Assembly: GCA_021781185.1 (NCBI GenBank)
Contig: JAJXXI010000106.1
Coordinates: 1-7,966 of the forward strand
Source of the DNA: a bacterium
GTDB lineage: Bacteria; Verrucomicrobiota; Verrucomicrobiia; Limisphaerales; UBA11358
DNA: 7,966 nt
Direction of reading: 5' to 3'
Shown here one piece after another: positions 1-7,363 of this stretch (its first letter is position 1; the number at the start of each line of letters is the position of its first letter). A program made the translations under genes and the position numbers. Under the pieces are notes generated by a model. The model did no database searches and had not been told where the DNA came from. It saw only the letters and a program-made list of their open reading frames with translations.

Positions 1-1368
1 GTAATCATTGTTCGCAAGAATGGGTCCATTGGTCGTCAGCATCCAAGAGTCGTCGCTGACGATTTGCGTCGCGGAGCCGTCCGTGTATTGAATGTCCAGA
101 TTCAACAGCAATTTCGGGAAGCCAAAATTGACGGTGCCCGTATAAATCCTGCTCCGGTCGGCATAAAAGCGGCCGTTGCCGAGAATCACGCCCAAGGCAT
201 TTGGCCCGCGCCGTAACTGGCGCGTCACATCGTAGGTGACGTAAAAGTCGCGCTTGTTGTATTGCGCGAACGCGGGCGACAACACGTGGTCGCCGACCTT
301 TTTGCCGTTCAGATAGAGCTCGGACAAGCCGAGACCGGAGAAGGAAACCGTGGCATGCGCAATTTTCTTCGGCGCGGAAAATTCCTTGCGCAAATATCGC
401 GCCGGCAGCACGCGCGATTCAGCGGAGCGGACATCGCCCCACGGCTTCATTCCGACCGGTCCTAATTTTTTCGCGGCCACCCAGCCGGAATCGTCAAAAT
501 TGGTTTCAAGCCAACCGGTCGCCTTGCGATCCGAAACTTTCCAGTTTTCATCCGTCGGAATGATCAACGGCGGGCCCTCGGTGAATTCAATCTCCAGCAG
601 GCCGACGACGCCCGCCGGAGTGCCGTCCTTTTTGTGATAGCCAGTCAGACCGAAGACATAGGTCTGGCCGGGATTCAGCCGTGTGGTGATGTCGTTGAAT
701 CTCACCACGCGATAATTGTTCCGCGCCCCGAGATCAAACTGGTCAATCCAGCCGCGGCCCATGTTGTCGCCGGTGTATTGGAAAACCGCGCTCCTTATGG
801 TGCGGCCGGCGGGAATTGCGACCACGCGCCGAAAATAGTTGGTGCCCGCCGGGGCGGATTTTTCCGGCTCGCCGGATGGGAACCAAATCCAGCTTGTATT
901 GGTGAGGTGTTTGGTGACCTCCACGCCGTCGAGCCCGATCCATTTTGCCGTGCCCCAGTCCCCGGGGGCGAGCAACCCCATCGTCCATTGTGCGGGCTGG
1001 CTCCAGGCGGAAGCCTGGTCGTGATTATCCCAACTGCGGACTTTCCAAAAATATGCTCCACGCGAGGCCAGCGCCTTGCCCGCATAAGGAATGAGCACGG
1101 ATGCATCGGAAGCAACTTTACCACTGTCCCAGCAGTCGGCCTGGCCGGATTTCAGGCCGGCTTTGCTTGATGCGACCAGAATCTGATATGCCGTTTGCTT
1201 CACATCGGATTGGCTGGATTTTAAAATCCAGCTCAAGCGCGGCATCGTGGTGTCAATGCCTTGCGGGTTTTTCAATTGTTCGCAGCGCAGGTCGCCAACG
1301 GTCACGGTGACGGCCGGGGAACGGATGGCTGCGAATAATATCAGGAGCAGCAAATTGAATCTAGCCAT
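1..1368 (-). CDS. Exported GH78-type alpha-L-rhamnosidase, N-terminal 456 residues (runs off left edge)
   Basis: This frame stays open from an ATG at 1368 to base 1, so the gene is cut by the window edge. Residues 1-20 form a signal peptide (MAR, then a Leu-rich core ending near RSPAV), which argues for export and supports this start. Residues about 24-130 form the fibronectin-III-like N-terminal domain of GH78 enzymes (LRCEQL, PRLSWIL, CWDSGKV, FWKVRSWD, WTMGLL). Residues about 145-315 are an extra, probably beta-sandwich segment (WIWFPSGEP, GRGWIDQF) that the neighbouring GH78 lacks; it could bind sugar. Residues about 320-456 match the rhamnosidase N-terminal domain (RYLRKEF, ELYLNGKKVGD, GVILGNGRFY, DDSWMLTTNGPI). 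The (alpha/alpha)6 catalytic domain would lie beyond the edge, so activity cannot be judged. No clear Shine-Dalgarno precedes the start. It may share the upstream operon or have its own promoter in the 194-bp spacer. Confidence 0.85.
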   Translation of the reverse strand, partial: MARFNLLLLILFAAIRSPAVTVTVGDLRCEQLKNPQGIDTTMPRLSWILKSSQSDVKQTAYQILVASSKAGLKSGQADCWDSGKVASDASVLIPYAGKALASRGAYFWKVRSWDNHDQASAWSQPAQWTMGLLAPGDWGTAKWIGLDGVEVTKHLTNTSWIWFPSGEPEKSAPAGTNYFRRVVAIPAGRTIRSAVFQYTGDNMGRGWIDQFDLGARNNYRVVRFNDITTRLNPGQTYVFGLTGYHKKDGTPAGVVGLLEIEFTEGPPLIIPTDENWKVSDRKATGWLETNFDDSGWVAAKKLGPVGMKPWGDVRSAESRVLPARYLRKEFSAPKKIAHATVSFSGLGLSELYLNGKKVGDHVLSPAFAQYNKRDFYVTYDVTRQLRRGPNALGVILGNGRFYADRSRIYTGTVNFGFPKLLLNLDIQYTDGSATQIVSDDSWMLTTNGPILANNDY

Positions 1369-1562
1369 GGCGAAATTGGGGTGATGTTTTAAAGCAACAC
1401 TGCCGGAAAAGTGGCTGCGGCACGAGCACGCGTTACTTAATAACTGCTGTATGTTTTGCTTAAAATGCGTGCGGCCAGGAGGAGACTGTTTATGACCACA
1501 GTCAGGTTGCCTTTAGCTGCCCGTCAATCGCAGCAAAACCGGTAAATGTTTCGGCGATCATT
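1369..1562. other. 194-bp intergenic spacer between the DUF5060 gene and the second rhamnosidase
   Basis: No gene of normal size is visible on either strand. On the minus strand I found no hairpin followed by a T-run, so read-through from the DUF5060 gene into the second rhamnosidase is possible. I found no convincing minus-strand -35/-10 pair either. The plus strand carries a strong AGGAGG, a 17-codon frame and inverted repeats, described separately. The spacer is long compared with the overlapping or 9-bp junctions elsewhere in this cluster, which would suit an independent promoter for the second rhamnosidase. Confidence 0.6.
1477..1545 (+). CDS. Possible 17-residue leader-type ORF with strong SD (doubtful)
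   Basis: AGGAGGAG at 1477-1484 lies 7 bases before an ATG at 1492, and the frame MTTVRLPLAARQSQQNR ends with TAA at 1543-1545. A weak promoter-like pair precedes it: TTAATA at 1437-1442 and TAAAAT at 1461-1466, 18 bases apart. The frame contains an imperfect hairpin at 1512-1538 (GCTGC, 9-base loop, GCAGC, flanked by TTT/AAA with one mismatch). I recognise no peptide family. The real genes in this window show no comparable SD, so a lone perfect SD on the opposite strand could be chance. I keep it as a weak candidate for a tiny antisense transcript. Confidence 0.15.
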   Translation, partial: RRRLFMTTVRLPLAARQSQQNR

Positions 1563-3215
1563 TCAACGCGGCGTTGTTTTTTTCTTCACCGGCATATTCG
1601 GATCAATGAATGCATTGGCATCCGGGCGGGCGACATTGCCGCCGACATTCATTATGCGCACGGCGATGCCGGGCTTGCCGGGCAGTGTCACGGATCGGTT
1701 GTGGGCGTCTGAAAAATAATAATTGTCCTTTTTCTTCGTGACGAATTCGCCGGGGACGGGCGTGATGGTCATGTTCCATGTATCAATGACATCCACCTTG
1801 AAACGCATTCCGTCGGTCACGCCGCGCTTGTAAAGCTGGAACACCCAGTTTGTCGGTGCCTCATGGCCAAAGTAGGTCAGGTAGTATTCACCCGCCTGGC
1901 CGGCGGTGTTGGGATCGTTCCATTTGTCAATTGGATCAAGACCGTTCGGCGGTCCGTCTTCCAGAATTTTACGGAGGAACGCGATCCGAGGCACGCTGTG
2001 TCCGCTGATTTTGCCGCCAAAAGAGGTCCAGGTATCTTGATCAACCGTGGTAAAATAATCACCATGGGTGACATAGGTGCCGCCGATGATGCCGCACCAG
2101 AAACGATGCACCATTTGTTGGGCAGTCAGGTCAGCCCAGCGATATTTGCCGTCGCCCTCGTATTTCACCTCGTCGTAAATGACCGGTTTGCGCCAGGCGT
2201 CACGATACAATTCCGCACTGGCGGGACTTTGAACCGCCACGCCGTTCTGAATGCTGGCGTGAGTCACCCAGGATTTGCCGTAGTCGTATAGCAGATTACC
2301 GTTATGAATCGAGCGAAGGTGGTTGTAGGGATCGGACTGTTGCACGAGCGCACCGAGGCGGTCCCAGTCCGTCTCGGTCTTGGTGCGAACAAAATCCCAT
2401 TCGTTGGCGAGCGACCACCAGACATTCCGGTAGGCGCTGAAGCGCGCGACCACATAGCGCACATAAAGATCATCCTCGGCCGGCGTCATTGAGTTGAAGC
2501 CCCATTTCCCATACGGATTAAACAAAATCAGATCAGCCTGAATTCCCAAGTCGCGAAGCTGGCCGATGCGCTTTTCGTAATGGCGGAAAAACGCCGGATT
2601 GAACCGCGTCAAATTCCAGTCATGCGGCGGTTTGCCTTCATACGGCCAGAGCGCGGGCGGATATTTATTCATATAAGACGCGGGCTGCTGCGTGACGAGC
2701 ATCCGCGCCTTGTTGAACGGCGACGCCGCGAGCGTCTTCAGCGTTTCCTCCTGCACCGCCTCCGGCGCATCTAGCCAGTTGTAAATCGTCGTGCCAATCG
2801 GGAAGAAGGGCGTGCCGTCAGCATAGGCGAAATGGTAGGTGTCATGCACGCGCACCGGCCCGTGGTCACCCTTGCCGGGCGGCGTGACCGTGAACTCGCC
2901 GGTCTGGCCGGTCAGCCTCCAAACATTTGCGTGGGTTTCGTAATGCCATTCGCCCTGCGTGTCCGGCATGAACCGGATGCGATACACGCCATCGCCATCA
3001 TAAAAGCCCGGCACATTGACCTGCTGGTTGCCATTGTCGAATTTGGCGGATAGCTGCACGTCCACAAACGGATTTCCGTTCGTCGGTCCTTTCAATGGGA
3101 TTTCATAAATGCCCCATTGCTCGACGGTGTTGGTGCGTGCCAGCGGTGCGGCGGCGAGGTGCGACGAAATTAAAACGAAGACAACAAGCCATGCGGTCAA
3201 ATGTAGGATGCGCAT
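1563..3215 (-). CDS. Exported DUF5060 - GH-A-like TIM barrel (DUF4038-like) - DUF5605 protein, putative glycoside hydrolase
   Basis: 550 residues with an N-terminal signal peptide (MRILHLTAWLVVFVLISS, cleavage probably near AAA, 21-23). Residues about 30-112 are a DUF5060-type beta-sandwich (VEQWGIYEI, FYDGDGVYRIRFMPDTQGEW, GEFTVTPP). Residues about 120-425 read as a (beta/alpha)8 barrel of DUF4038 type (YADGTPFFPIGTT, DLILFNPYGKWG). The barrel has WWSLANEWDF, where Asn271-Glu272 fits the clan GH-A acid/base motif, and VIYDEVKYEG, where Glu349 is the likely nucleophile. Residues about 440-527 resemble the DUF5605 C-terminal beta-domain (GEYYLTYFG, VIDTWNMTITPVPG). Both candidate catalytic glutamates are present and the protein appears complete. 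It follows the upstream rhamnosidase by 9 bp, so probably shares its transcript, although no SD is visible. The linkage it cleaves cannot be read from sequence; the neighbours suggest a rhamnose-containing substrate. Domain names are from recalled family features, not a search. Confidence 0.85.
   Translation of the reverse strand: MRILHLTAWLVVFVLISSHLAAAPLARTNTVEQWGIYEIPLKGPTNGNPFVDVQLSAKFDNGNQQVNVPGFYDGDGVYRIRFMPDTQGEWHYETHANVWRLTGQTGEFTVTPPGKGDHGPVRVHDTYHFAYADGTPFFPIGTTIYNWLDAPEAVQEETLKTLAASPFNKARMLVTQQPASYMNKYPPALWPYEGKPPHDWNLTRFNPAFFRHYEKRIGQLRDLGIQADLILFNPYGKWGFNSMTPAEDDLYVRYVVARFSAYRNVWWSLANEWDFVRTKTETDWDRLGALVQQSDPYNHLRSIHNGNLLYDYGKSWVTHASIQNGVAVQSPASAELYRDAWRKPVIYDEVKYEGDGKYRWADLTAQQMVHRFWCGIIGGTYVTHGDYFTTVDQDTWTSFGGKISGHSVPRIAFLRKILEDGPPNGLDPIDKWNDPNTAGQAGEYYLTYFGHEAPTNWVFQLYKRGVTDGMRFKVDVIDTWNMTITPVPGEFVTKKKDNYYFSDAHNRSVTLPGKPGIAVRIMNVGGNVARPDANAFIDPNMPVKKKTTPR
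1564..1583 (+). terminator. Short hairpin plus seven T, terminator-like on plus strand (weak)
   Basis: CAACG at 1564-1568 pairs with CGTTG at 1572-1576 around a 3-base loop and is followed directly by seven T (1577-1583). A 5-bp stem is short for an intrinsic terminator. The T-run also encodes lysine codons at the 3' end of the minus-strand DUF5060 gene, so it has another explanation. It matters mainly because it follows the plus-strand SD and mini-ORF by about 20 bases. Confidence 0.2.
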
Positions 3216-3224
3216 AAGGTTATT

Positions 3225-5969
3225 TCAAATGGTTGAGGTAAAGATGTAAAGGCCGGACGCCGCTTCACAAATCAAAAAATCTCCTTCACGTCCGATCACG
3301 CGCGGAGCGGCGGCTTTTTCTGCCGATTCACCGCCTTCGGTTACCGTCGAATCAGGACGGCTCGGAACAAACACGGTCGCCGTTGTGTTGGCCGGGATGC
3401 GAACGGACCAAGTCAAATTTTTGCCGTCGCGTTTCCATTCGCTTGCAATCTCGCCGTGCATTGTGCGGTAGCTGGCGCGGGCAAAATCAAAGCCATCACC
3501 GATGAACGGGCGCAGCACAAATTTTTTAAAGCCGGGCACTTCAGTGTCCAGTTCGATGCCCGCGACGTGCCGGAATAACCATTCACCGACCGAGCCGAGC
3601 GAGTAATGGTTGAACGAATTCATGTGCGGCACGAAGAAACCTTCCTGCTCCGTCCAGCCGTTCCAGCGCTCCCAAATCGTCGTCGCACCGTGCTTTACCG
3701 GATACAGCCACGACGGATAATCCTCACGCAGCAGCAGCCGGTAGGCGACATCCGAGCGACCCGCGAGCGTGAGTTGCGGGTTCAGATGACTGATGCCGAC
3801 AAAACCCGTGCTCAAATGCCAGCCGAGCGCTTTGATGTTTTCTACCAAATGTTCAGCGGCGGCAGCGCGGAGATTTACAGGCAACAAATCAAAGGCGAGC
3901 GCGAGTAAATACGCCGTCTGCGTGTCGGTTGTGATGTGGCCATTGGGTTCAAGCCATTCCTTTTGGAAGGCGGCGCGGATGTGCTCGAACATTTTCTGAA
4001 AACGCTTGGCGTCCTCTTCATGCCTGAGTTCGCGGGCGATATGGACGAGCTTCGTGCAATCGTCCGCCCAGTAAGCCGTGGCGAGCAGATTCTTCATCGG
4101 CGAATGCGTGCCGAAGGAGGTGTCGCTCGGGATGCAGAGCCAGTCGCCGTAGTTGTTGGCAAGCTGGTTGACGCGAAGGCCGTTTGGATTGTGACTGGCG
4201 ATCCAATCCACCCATTTGGCCATTGCGTTGTAATGACGCTCCAAGATGCGGCGGTCGCCATAGACGCGCCAGATCGTGTAGGGAATGATGACGCCCGCAT
4301 CAGCCCAGCCCGCCGAACCGCCCAGGTTGCCGAGGCCGATAAAGTTTTCACCTTCGCGCAAGCGCGGCGCGATGTCGGGGAAAATGCCTTCGGGCGTCTG
4401 TGCGTCCTCCACGTCAATCATCCACTTGGTGAAAAACGCGGCCACATCCATGTTGTAACTCGCCGTGCGCAGGAATACCTGCGCGTCGCCCATCCAGCCG
4501 AGACGTTCGTCGCGTTGCGGACAATCCGTGGGCACGGAGAGAAAATTGTCTTTCTGCGACCAGAGGCCGTTCAACCAAAGCCGGTTCACACCGGGATGCG
4601 AACATTCAAACTCTCCCGCGTCCGCAGTGGCGGAACGAACAACGCAGCCCATGACGGCATCTTTGCCCGGTGCGTAAGGCAGGCCGGTGAGTTCAACGTA
4701 TTGAAAACCGTGAACCGTGAAATGCGGCTCGTAATCTTCTTCGCCGCCGCCCCTGCAAACGTAAACATCCGTGGCCCTGGCGCGACGAAGATTTTCGGTG
4801 TAAAGCATGCCATCGGAGCTGAGGCGTTCGCCGTGTCGGATGGTGAGGCTCGTGCCCGCCGGAGCGTTCACTTTCAGGCGCACCCAGCCGGCGATGTTCT
4901 GGCCGAGATCAAAGATGAAAACGCCGGGTTTGATTTCGTTTACGGACAGCGGCACAAACATTTCCACGACCTGCACCGGTTCGGAGCGTTGTGCGACCAA
5001 CGGAACGGTTGGTGCCGCGACTTCGCGGGCAGTCAGCCAGTCCTTGTTGACAAAACCGGGGGCATCCCAGCCCGTGCGCTCGCGACGGGCGTCATAGGTT
5101 TCACCCATCATGAAGTCGGAGAACAGAATCGGGCCCGTGTTGCACGTCCATGAACTGTCCGTGCCGATTGTGAAGCTCTGGCCGTTCGTCAGCTCGACTT
5201 CGAGTTGCACCAGCAAACTGTTTTCCAGCGAGCCGTAGCGGGCGCGGGTTTCCTGCCAGCCAACATAACCACTCCACCAACCATCACCGAGCGTCGCACC
5301 GAGCGCGTTGCAACCGGTCTTCAGCAACCCAGTCACATCGTAAGCGCGATAATGAATCCGTTTGTCGTAATCCGTCCATTCTGGCGCGAAAATATCATCG
5401 CCGATGCGTCGGCCATTGGCGCGCAGTTCAAACACACCTCGAGCACTGGCGTAGATTGTGGCGCGCTTGATTGGACCGGTAAGATCAAATTCTTTGCGGA
5501 ACAAAGCCGGCGTGCCACAATCAAGAAGCGTCGGTGCGATGGCCTCCTTGTCGCGCTTGATGATCTCGGGATCGGCGGCAATCCACCTGGCCGACCACTC
5601 GGATGCTTCCAGCAAACCCATCGTCCAGAGCGACGGCGTGGACTTCGCGGAATTGCCCAGTTCGTCCCAGACTTCCACGCGCCAGTGACAGACATCGCGA
5701 GGTTTCAGCGGTTTGCCGGCGTAGGCGACATGCGTGGTCAAATTGCTTTCGATACGCCCGCTATCCCAGAGATCCCCTTCCTCGCCGGTTATTTTTTCCG
5801 GCGTGCTGGCGACGCGAATCCGGTAAGCCGTTTGCCGCGCGCCTCGGCGATTGGACTCAACAATCCAGCTCAGTCGCGGTGTGCATTCATCAATGCCGAG
5901 CGGCGCAACGAGGTATTCACACCGCAGATTTGAGATGTTGATCGGTCTGGGTAAATTCGGTGATTTCAT
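3225..5969 (-). CDS. GH78 alpha-L-rhamnosidase, complete, no signal peptide (probably cytoplasmic)
   Basis: 914 residues, a normal length for bacterial GH78, which inverts and hydrolyses terminal alpha-L-rhamnosides. The domain order is canonical. The fibronectin-III-like domain spans about 14-130 (LRCEYLVAPLGID, PRLSW, LWDSGRI, WRVEVWDE). The rhamnosidase N-terminal domain spans about 155-300 (LFRKEFDL, ELRANGRRIGDD, LGDGWWSGYVGW). A concanavalin-like domain spans about 330-445 (FIFDLGQNIAGWVRL, RHGERL, VHGFQYVELTG). The (alpha/alpha)6 catalytic domain spans about 450-800, and a C-terminal beta-domain follows (PGFKKFVLRP). The likely general acid is Glu488 in DCPQRDERLGWMGDAQ (482-496) and the likely general base is Glu767 in TTIWERW (763-769); both are intact. 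The N-terminus (MKSPNLPRPINISN) has no hydrophobic core, unlike the second rhamnosidase at the left edge. The ATG lies inside the transporter stop (ATGA), which supports this start and indicates coupled translation. Confidence 0.95.
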   Translation of the reverse strand: MKSPNLPRPINISNLRCEYLVAPLGIDECTPRLSWIVESNRRGARQTAYRIRVASTPEKITGEEGDLWDSGRIESNLTTHVAYAGKPLKPRDVCHWRVEVWDELGNSAKSTPSLWTMGLLEASEWSARWIAADPEIIKRDKEAIAPTLLDCGTPALFRKEFDLTGPIKRATIYASARGVFELRANGRRIGDDIFAPEWTDYDKRIHYRAYDVTGLLKTGCNALGATLGDGWWSGYVGWQETRARYGSLENSLLVQLEVELTNGQSFTIGTDSSWTCNTGPILFSDFMMGETYDARRERTGWDAPGFVNKDWLTAREVAAPTVPLVAQRSEPVQVVEMFVPLSVNEIKPGVFIFDLGQNIAGWVRLKVNAPAGTSLTIRHGERLSSDGMLYTENLRRARATDVYVCRGGGEEDYEPHFTVHGFQYVELTGLPYAPGKDAVMGCVVRSATADAGEFECSHPGVNRLWLNGLWSQKDNFLSVPTDCPQRDERLGWMGDAQVFLRTASYNMDVAAFFTKWMIDVEDAQTPEGIFPDIAPRLREGENFIGLGNLGGSAGWADAGVIIPYTIWRVYGDRRILERHYNAMAKWVDWIASHNPNGLRVNQLANNYGDWLCIPSDTSFGTHSPMKNLLATAYWADDCTKLVHIARELRHEEDAKRFQKMFEHIRAAFQKEWLEPNGHITTDTQTAYLLALAFDLLPVNLRAAAAEHLVENIKALGWHLSTGFVGISHLNPQLTLAGRSDVAYRLLLREDYPSWLYPVKHGATTIWERWNGWTEQEGFFVPHMNSFNHYSLGSVGEWLFRHVAGIELDTEVPGFKKFVLRPFIGDGFDFARASYRTMHGEIASEWKRDGKNLTWSVRIPANTTATVFVPSRPDSTVTEGGESAEKAAAPRVIGREGDFLICEAASGLYIFTSTI
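5966..5969 (-). promoter_or_regulatory. ATGA stop/start overlap coupling transporter and rhamnosidase
   Basis: On the minus strand the transporter TGA (5968-5966) and the rhamnosidase ATG (5969-5967) share bases in ATGA. Such 4-base overlaps usually mean one mRNA and re-initiation of translation. No SD-like AGGAGG precedes the ATG, so coupling is the most likely route of initiation. Confidence 0.8.
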
Positions 5970-7264
5970 GTGCCCGCGCGCTCGCTTTCAATCAGTTCCA
6001 ATGTTTTGCCGGAGGTGTTCGGCATGAAGAAGAATCCGACCGCACCGCTGATGACCAGGAACACCGTGAGCAAGCTTGCCAGCACCGGGAGACCGCCGTG
6101 GCTGAAAATGGCCGGCACGAAAAAGCTCCAGATGCCGACCGCGATGCGCGCCGCGCCAAAGGAGAATCCCTGCGCCGTGCCGCGCAGCATGGTCGGAAAC
6201 AGCTCCTGGCTGAACACTTTGTAGAACGCCTCGCCGGCCAGCGCCGCGCCGCCGGCAAACAGGACGATATTGGCGATGATCACCGGGATGCTGAACGGCA
6301 TCACAATGAGCAGGACATAGGCAAAAATCTGGGTGATGGAACCAATAGCCCAAAGCCATTTACGAGTCTTGTGGCTCCGGTCTGAAAACCGCATGAATAC
6401 TAAAACCGTGATGATCATCATGGTGACGAAGGCCGCGCTGGGCAGGCCGACCCCGATCGCCTGGTTGTTAGGGTCGTCGGCTGGAATATTTTTTGAAATG
6501 AGATAGGAATTGAACGCCCCGGCCGTGCCTGCCGCTAGGTTCCAGAACAAATAAATCGTAATCGTCCAAAGGAGTGCGCGAAGATTTGCACCGGAAAACA
6601 AGGCTGCGATGTTTTGCTTGGCAATGGATGAAGCGGCAACCCAACGTGCGGATTCAGCCAGTCCACGGCGCAAGGCCCAGGTGACGATCGCCACGACAAA
6701 CAGATGCAGGAACACGATGCGGATGCCGAGCAGTTCCATCTTGGCCAGCGCCAGCGCCAGCCACAAAACGATGGCCGGCCCCAGACACCATGCCACCTGC
6801 GTGAAGCCGAGCAGTTTTCCCCGGGCTTTGGCCGGAGCGAATTCGCCGACCAGTGCCAGCGACGTTGGCACATCCGCGCCCACCGCGAGACCGACCACGA
6901 ACGTGCCCAAGAAGAGCATTCCCTTGTTCATCGCAAATGCGATGCACAGGATACCGGCGGCGTAAACCAGCAAGTCGTATTGATAGATTTTTTTGCGGCC
7001 CAGCTTGTCGCCGAGCCAGCCGCCGAGAAATGCGCCGAGGGCACAACCAATGGCGTTCGGGCCGATGGCCGCCAGAAAGCCCACCATGCCATCGGTCATG
7101 CGGAATGTTTTTTGGAACAGCGTCATGCCCGCACCGAGAGCTACAATCGAACCGGCGTCCAGATACGATGCCATGCCCGCGAGCGCGGACCATTTCCATT
7201 GCTGCTGCGTGACGGTCGAGGAATCGGCTTCAACTTGATTCGAAGATATGGGTTCCGTTGGCAT
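5966..7264 (-). CDS. MFS transporter, sugar-porter-like, 12 predicted helices
   Basis: 432 residues, an inner-membrane secondary transporter. Twelve hydrophobic segments are visible, roughly at 27-49, 58-80, 95-112, 116-136, 150-173, 179-199, 229-252, 270-292, 303-323, 327-346, 364-387 and 392-414. Family marks are motif A between helices 2 and 3 (GGWLGDKLGRKK, 81-92), EFAPAKARGK (141-150, the E-x-x-P-x-x-x-R-G element after helix 4), ESARW (204-208, matching PESPRW), ELFPTMLRGTAQG (354-366), and PNTSGKTLELIE (415-426, matching the sugar-porter PETKGKTLEEI ending). Two departures stand out: the central loop is only about 30 residues, and the helix-7 QQxxGxN element is replaced by NLAAGTAGAFNSY, so the substrate may not be a typical hexose. 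The first 24 residues are polar and cytoplasmic. The overlap with the rhamnosidase gene suggests uptake of rhamnose or a small rhamnoside (inference); a carboxylate or other metabolite remains possible. Confidence 0.88.
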   Translation of the reverse strand: MPTEPISSNQVEADSSTVTQQQWKWSALAGMASYLDAGSIVALGAGMTLFQKTFRMTDGMVGFLAAIGPNAIGCALGAFLGGWLGDKLGRKKIYQYDLLVYAAGILCIAFAMNKGMLFLGTFVVGLAVGADVPTSLALVGEFAPAKARGKLLGFTQVAWCLGPAIVLWLALALAKMELLGIRIVFLHLFVVAIVTWALRRGLAESARWVAASSIAKQNIAALFSGANLRALLWTITIYLFWNLAAGTAGAFNSYLISKNIPADDPNNQAIGVGLPSAAFVTMMIITVLVFMRFSDRSHKTRKWLWAIGSITQIFAYVLLIVMPFSIPVIIANIVLFAGGAALAGEAFYKVFSQELFPTMLRGTAQGFSFGAARIAVGIWSFFVPAIFSHGGLPVLASLLTVFLVISGAVGFFFMPNTSGKTLELIESERAGT

Positions 7265-7313
7265 GTTGCGTGGGTTCGTTGTTCTGTTTGAAAATTTTTA
7301 GGCGGGCAGGTTC

Positions 7314-7341
7314 ATTCTATGATCGGCTCGCGTTACACCAA
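7314..7341 (-). promoter_or_regulatory. Candidate sigma-70-type promoter for the transporter-rhamnosidase operon
   Basis: Read on the minus strand, TTGGTG (7341-7336) and TAGAAT (7319-7314) are separated by 16 bases. The -10 matches TATAAT at 5 of 6 positions; the -35 matches only TTG. Transcription would start near 7307, giving a leader of about 43 bases before the ATG at 7264. No SD is visible in that leader. The position at the head of the operon is right, but the -35 is weak. Confidence 0.3.
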
Positions 7342-7363
7342 ACAATGACAATGGCGATGCGTT

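Noticed and set aside
634..1170. 178-codon plus-strand open frame
   Set aside because: It is antisense to the second rhamnosidase, whose minus-strand reading is continuous from 1368 to the window edge with recognisable GH78 text. No motif supports the plus-strand reading.
3936..5153. 405-codon open frame on the plus strand
   Set aside because: It lies wholly antisense to the GH78 gene, whose domains and catalytic motifs are clear. The Arg/Ala/Val/His-rich text shows no family feature, so it is a shadow frame.
5205..5933. 242-codon plus-strand open frame
   Set aside because: It is antisense to the N-terminal domains of the 914-residue rhamnosidase, and its composition is typical of a complementary-strand shadow.
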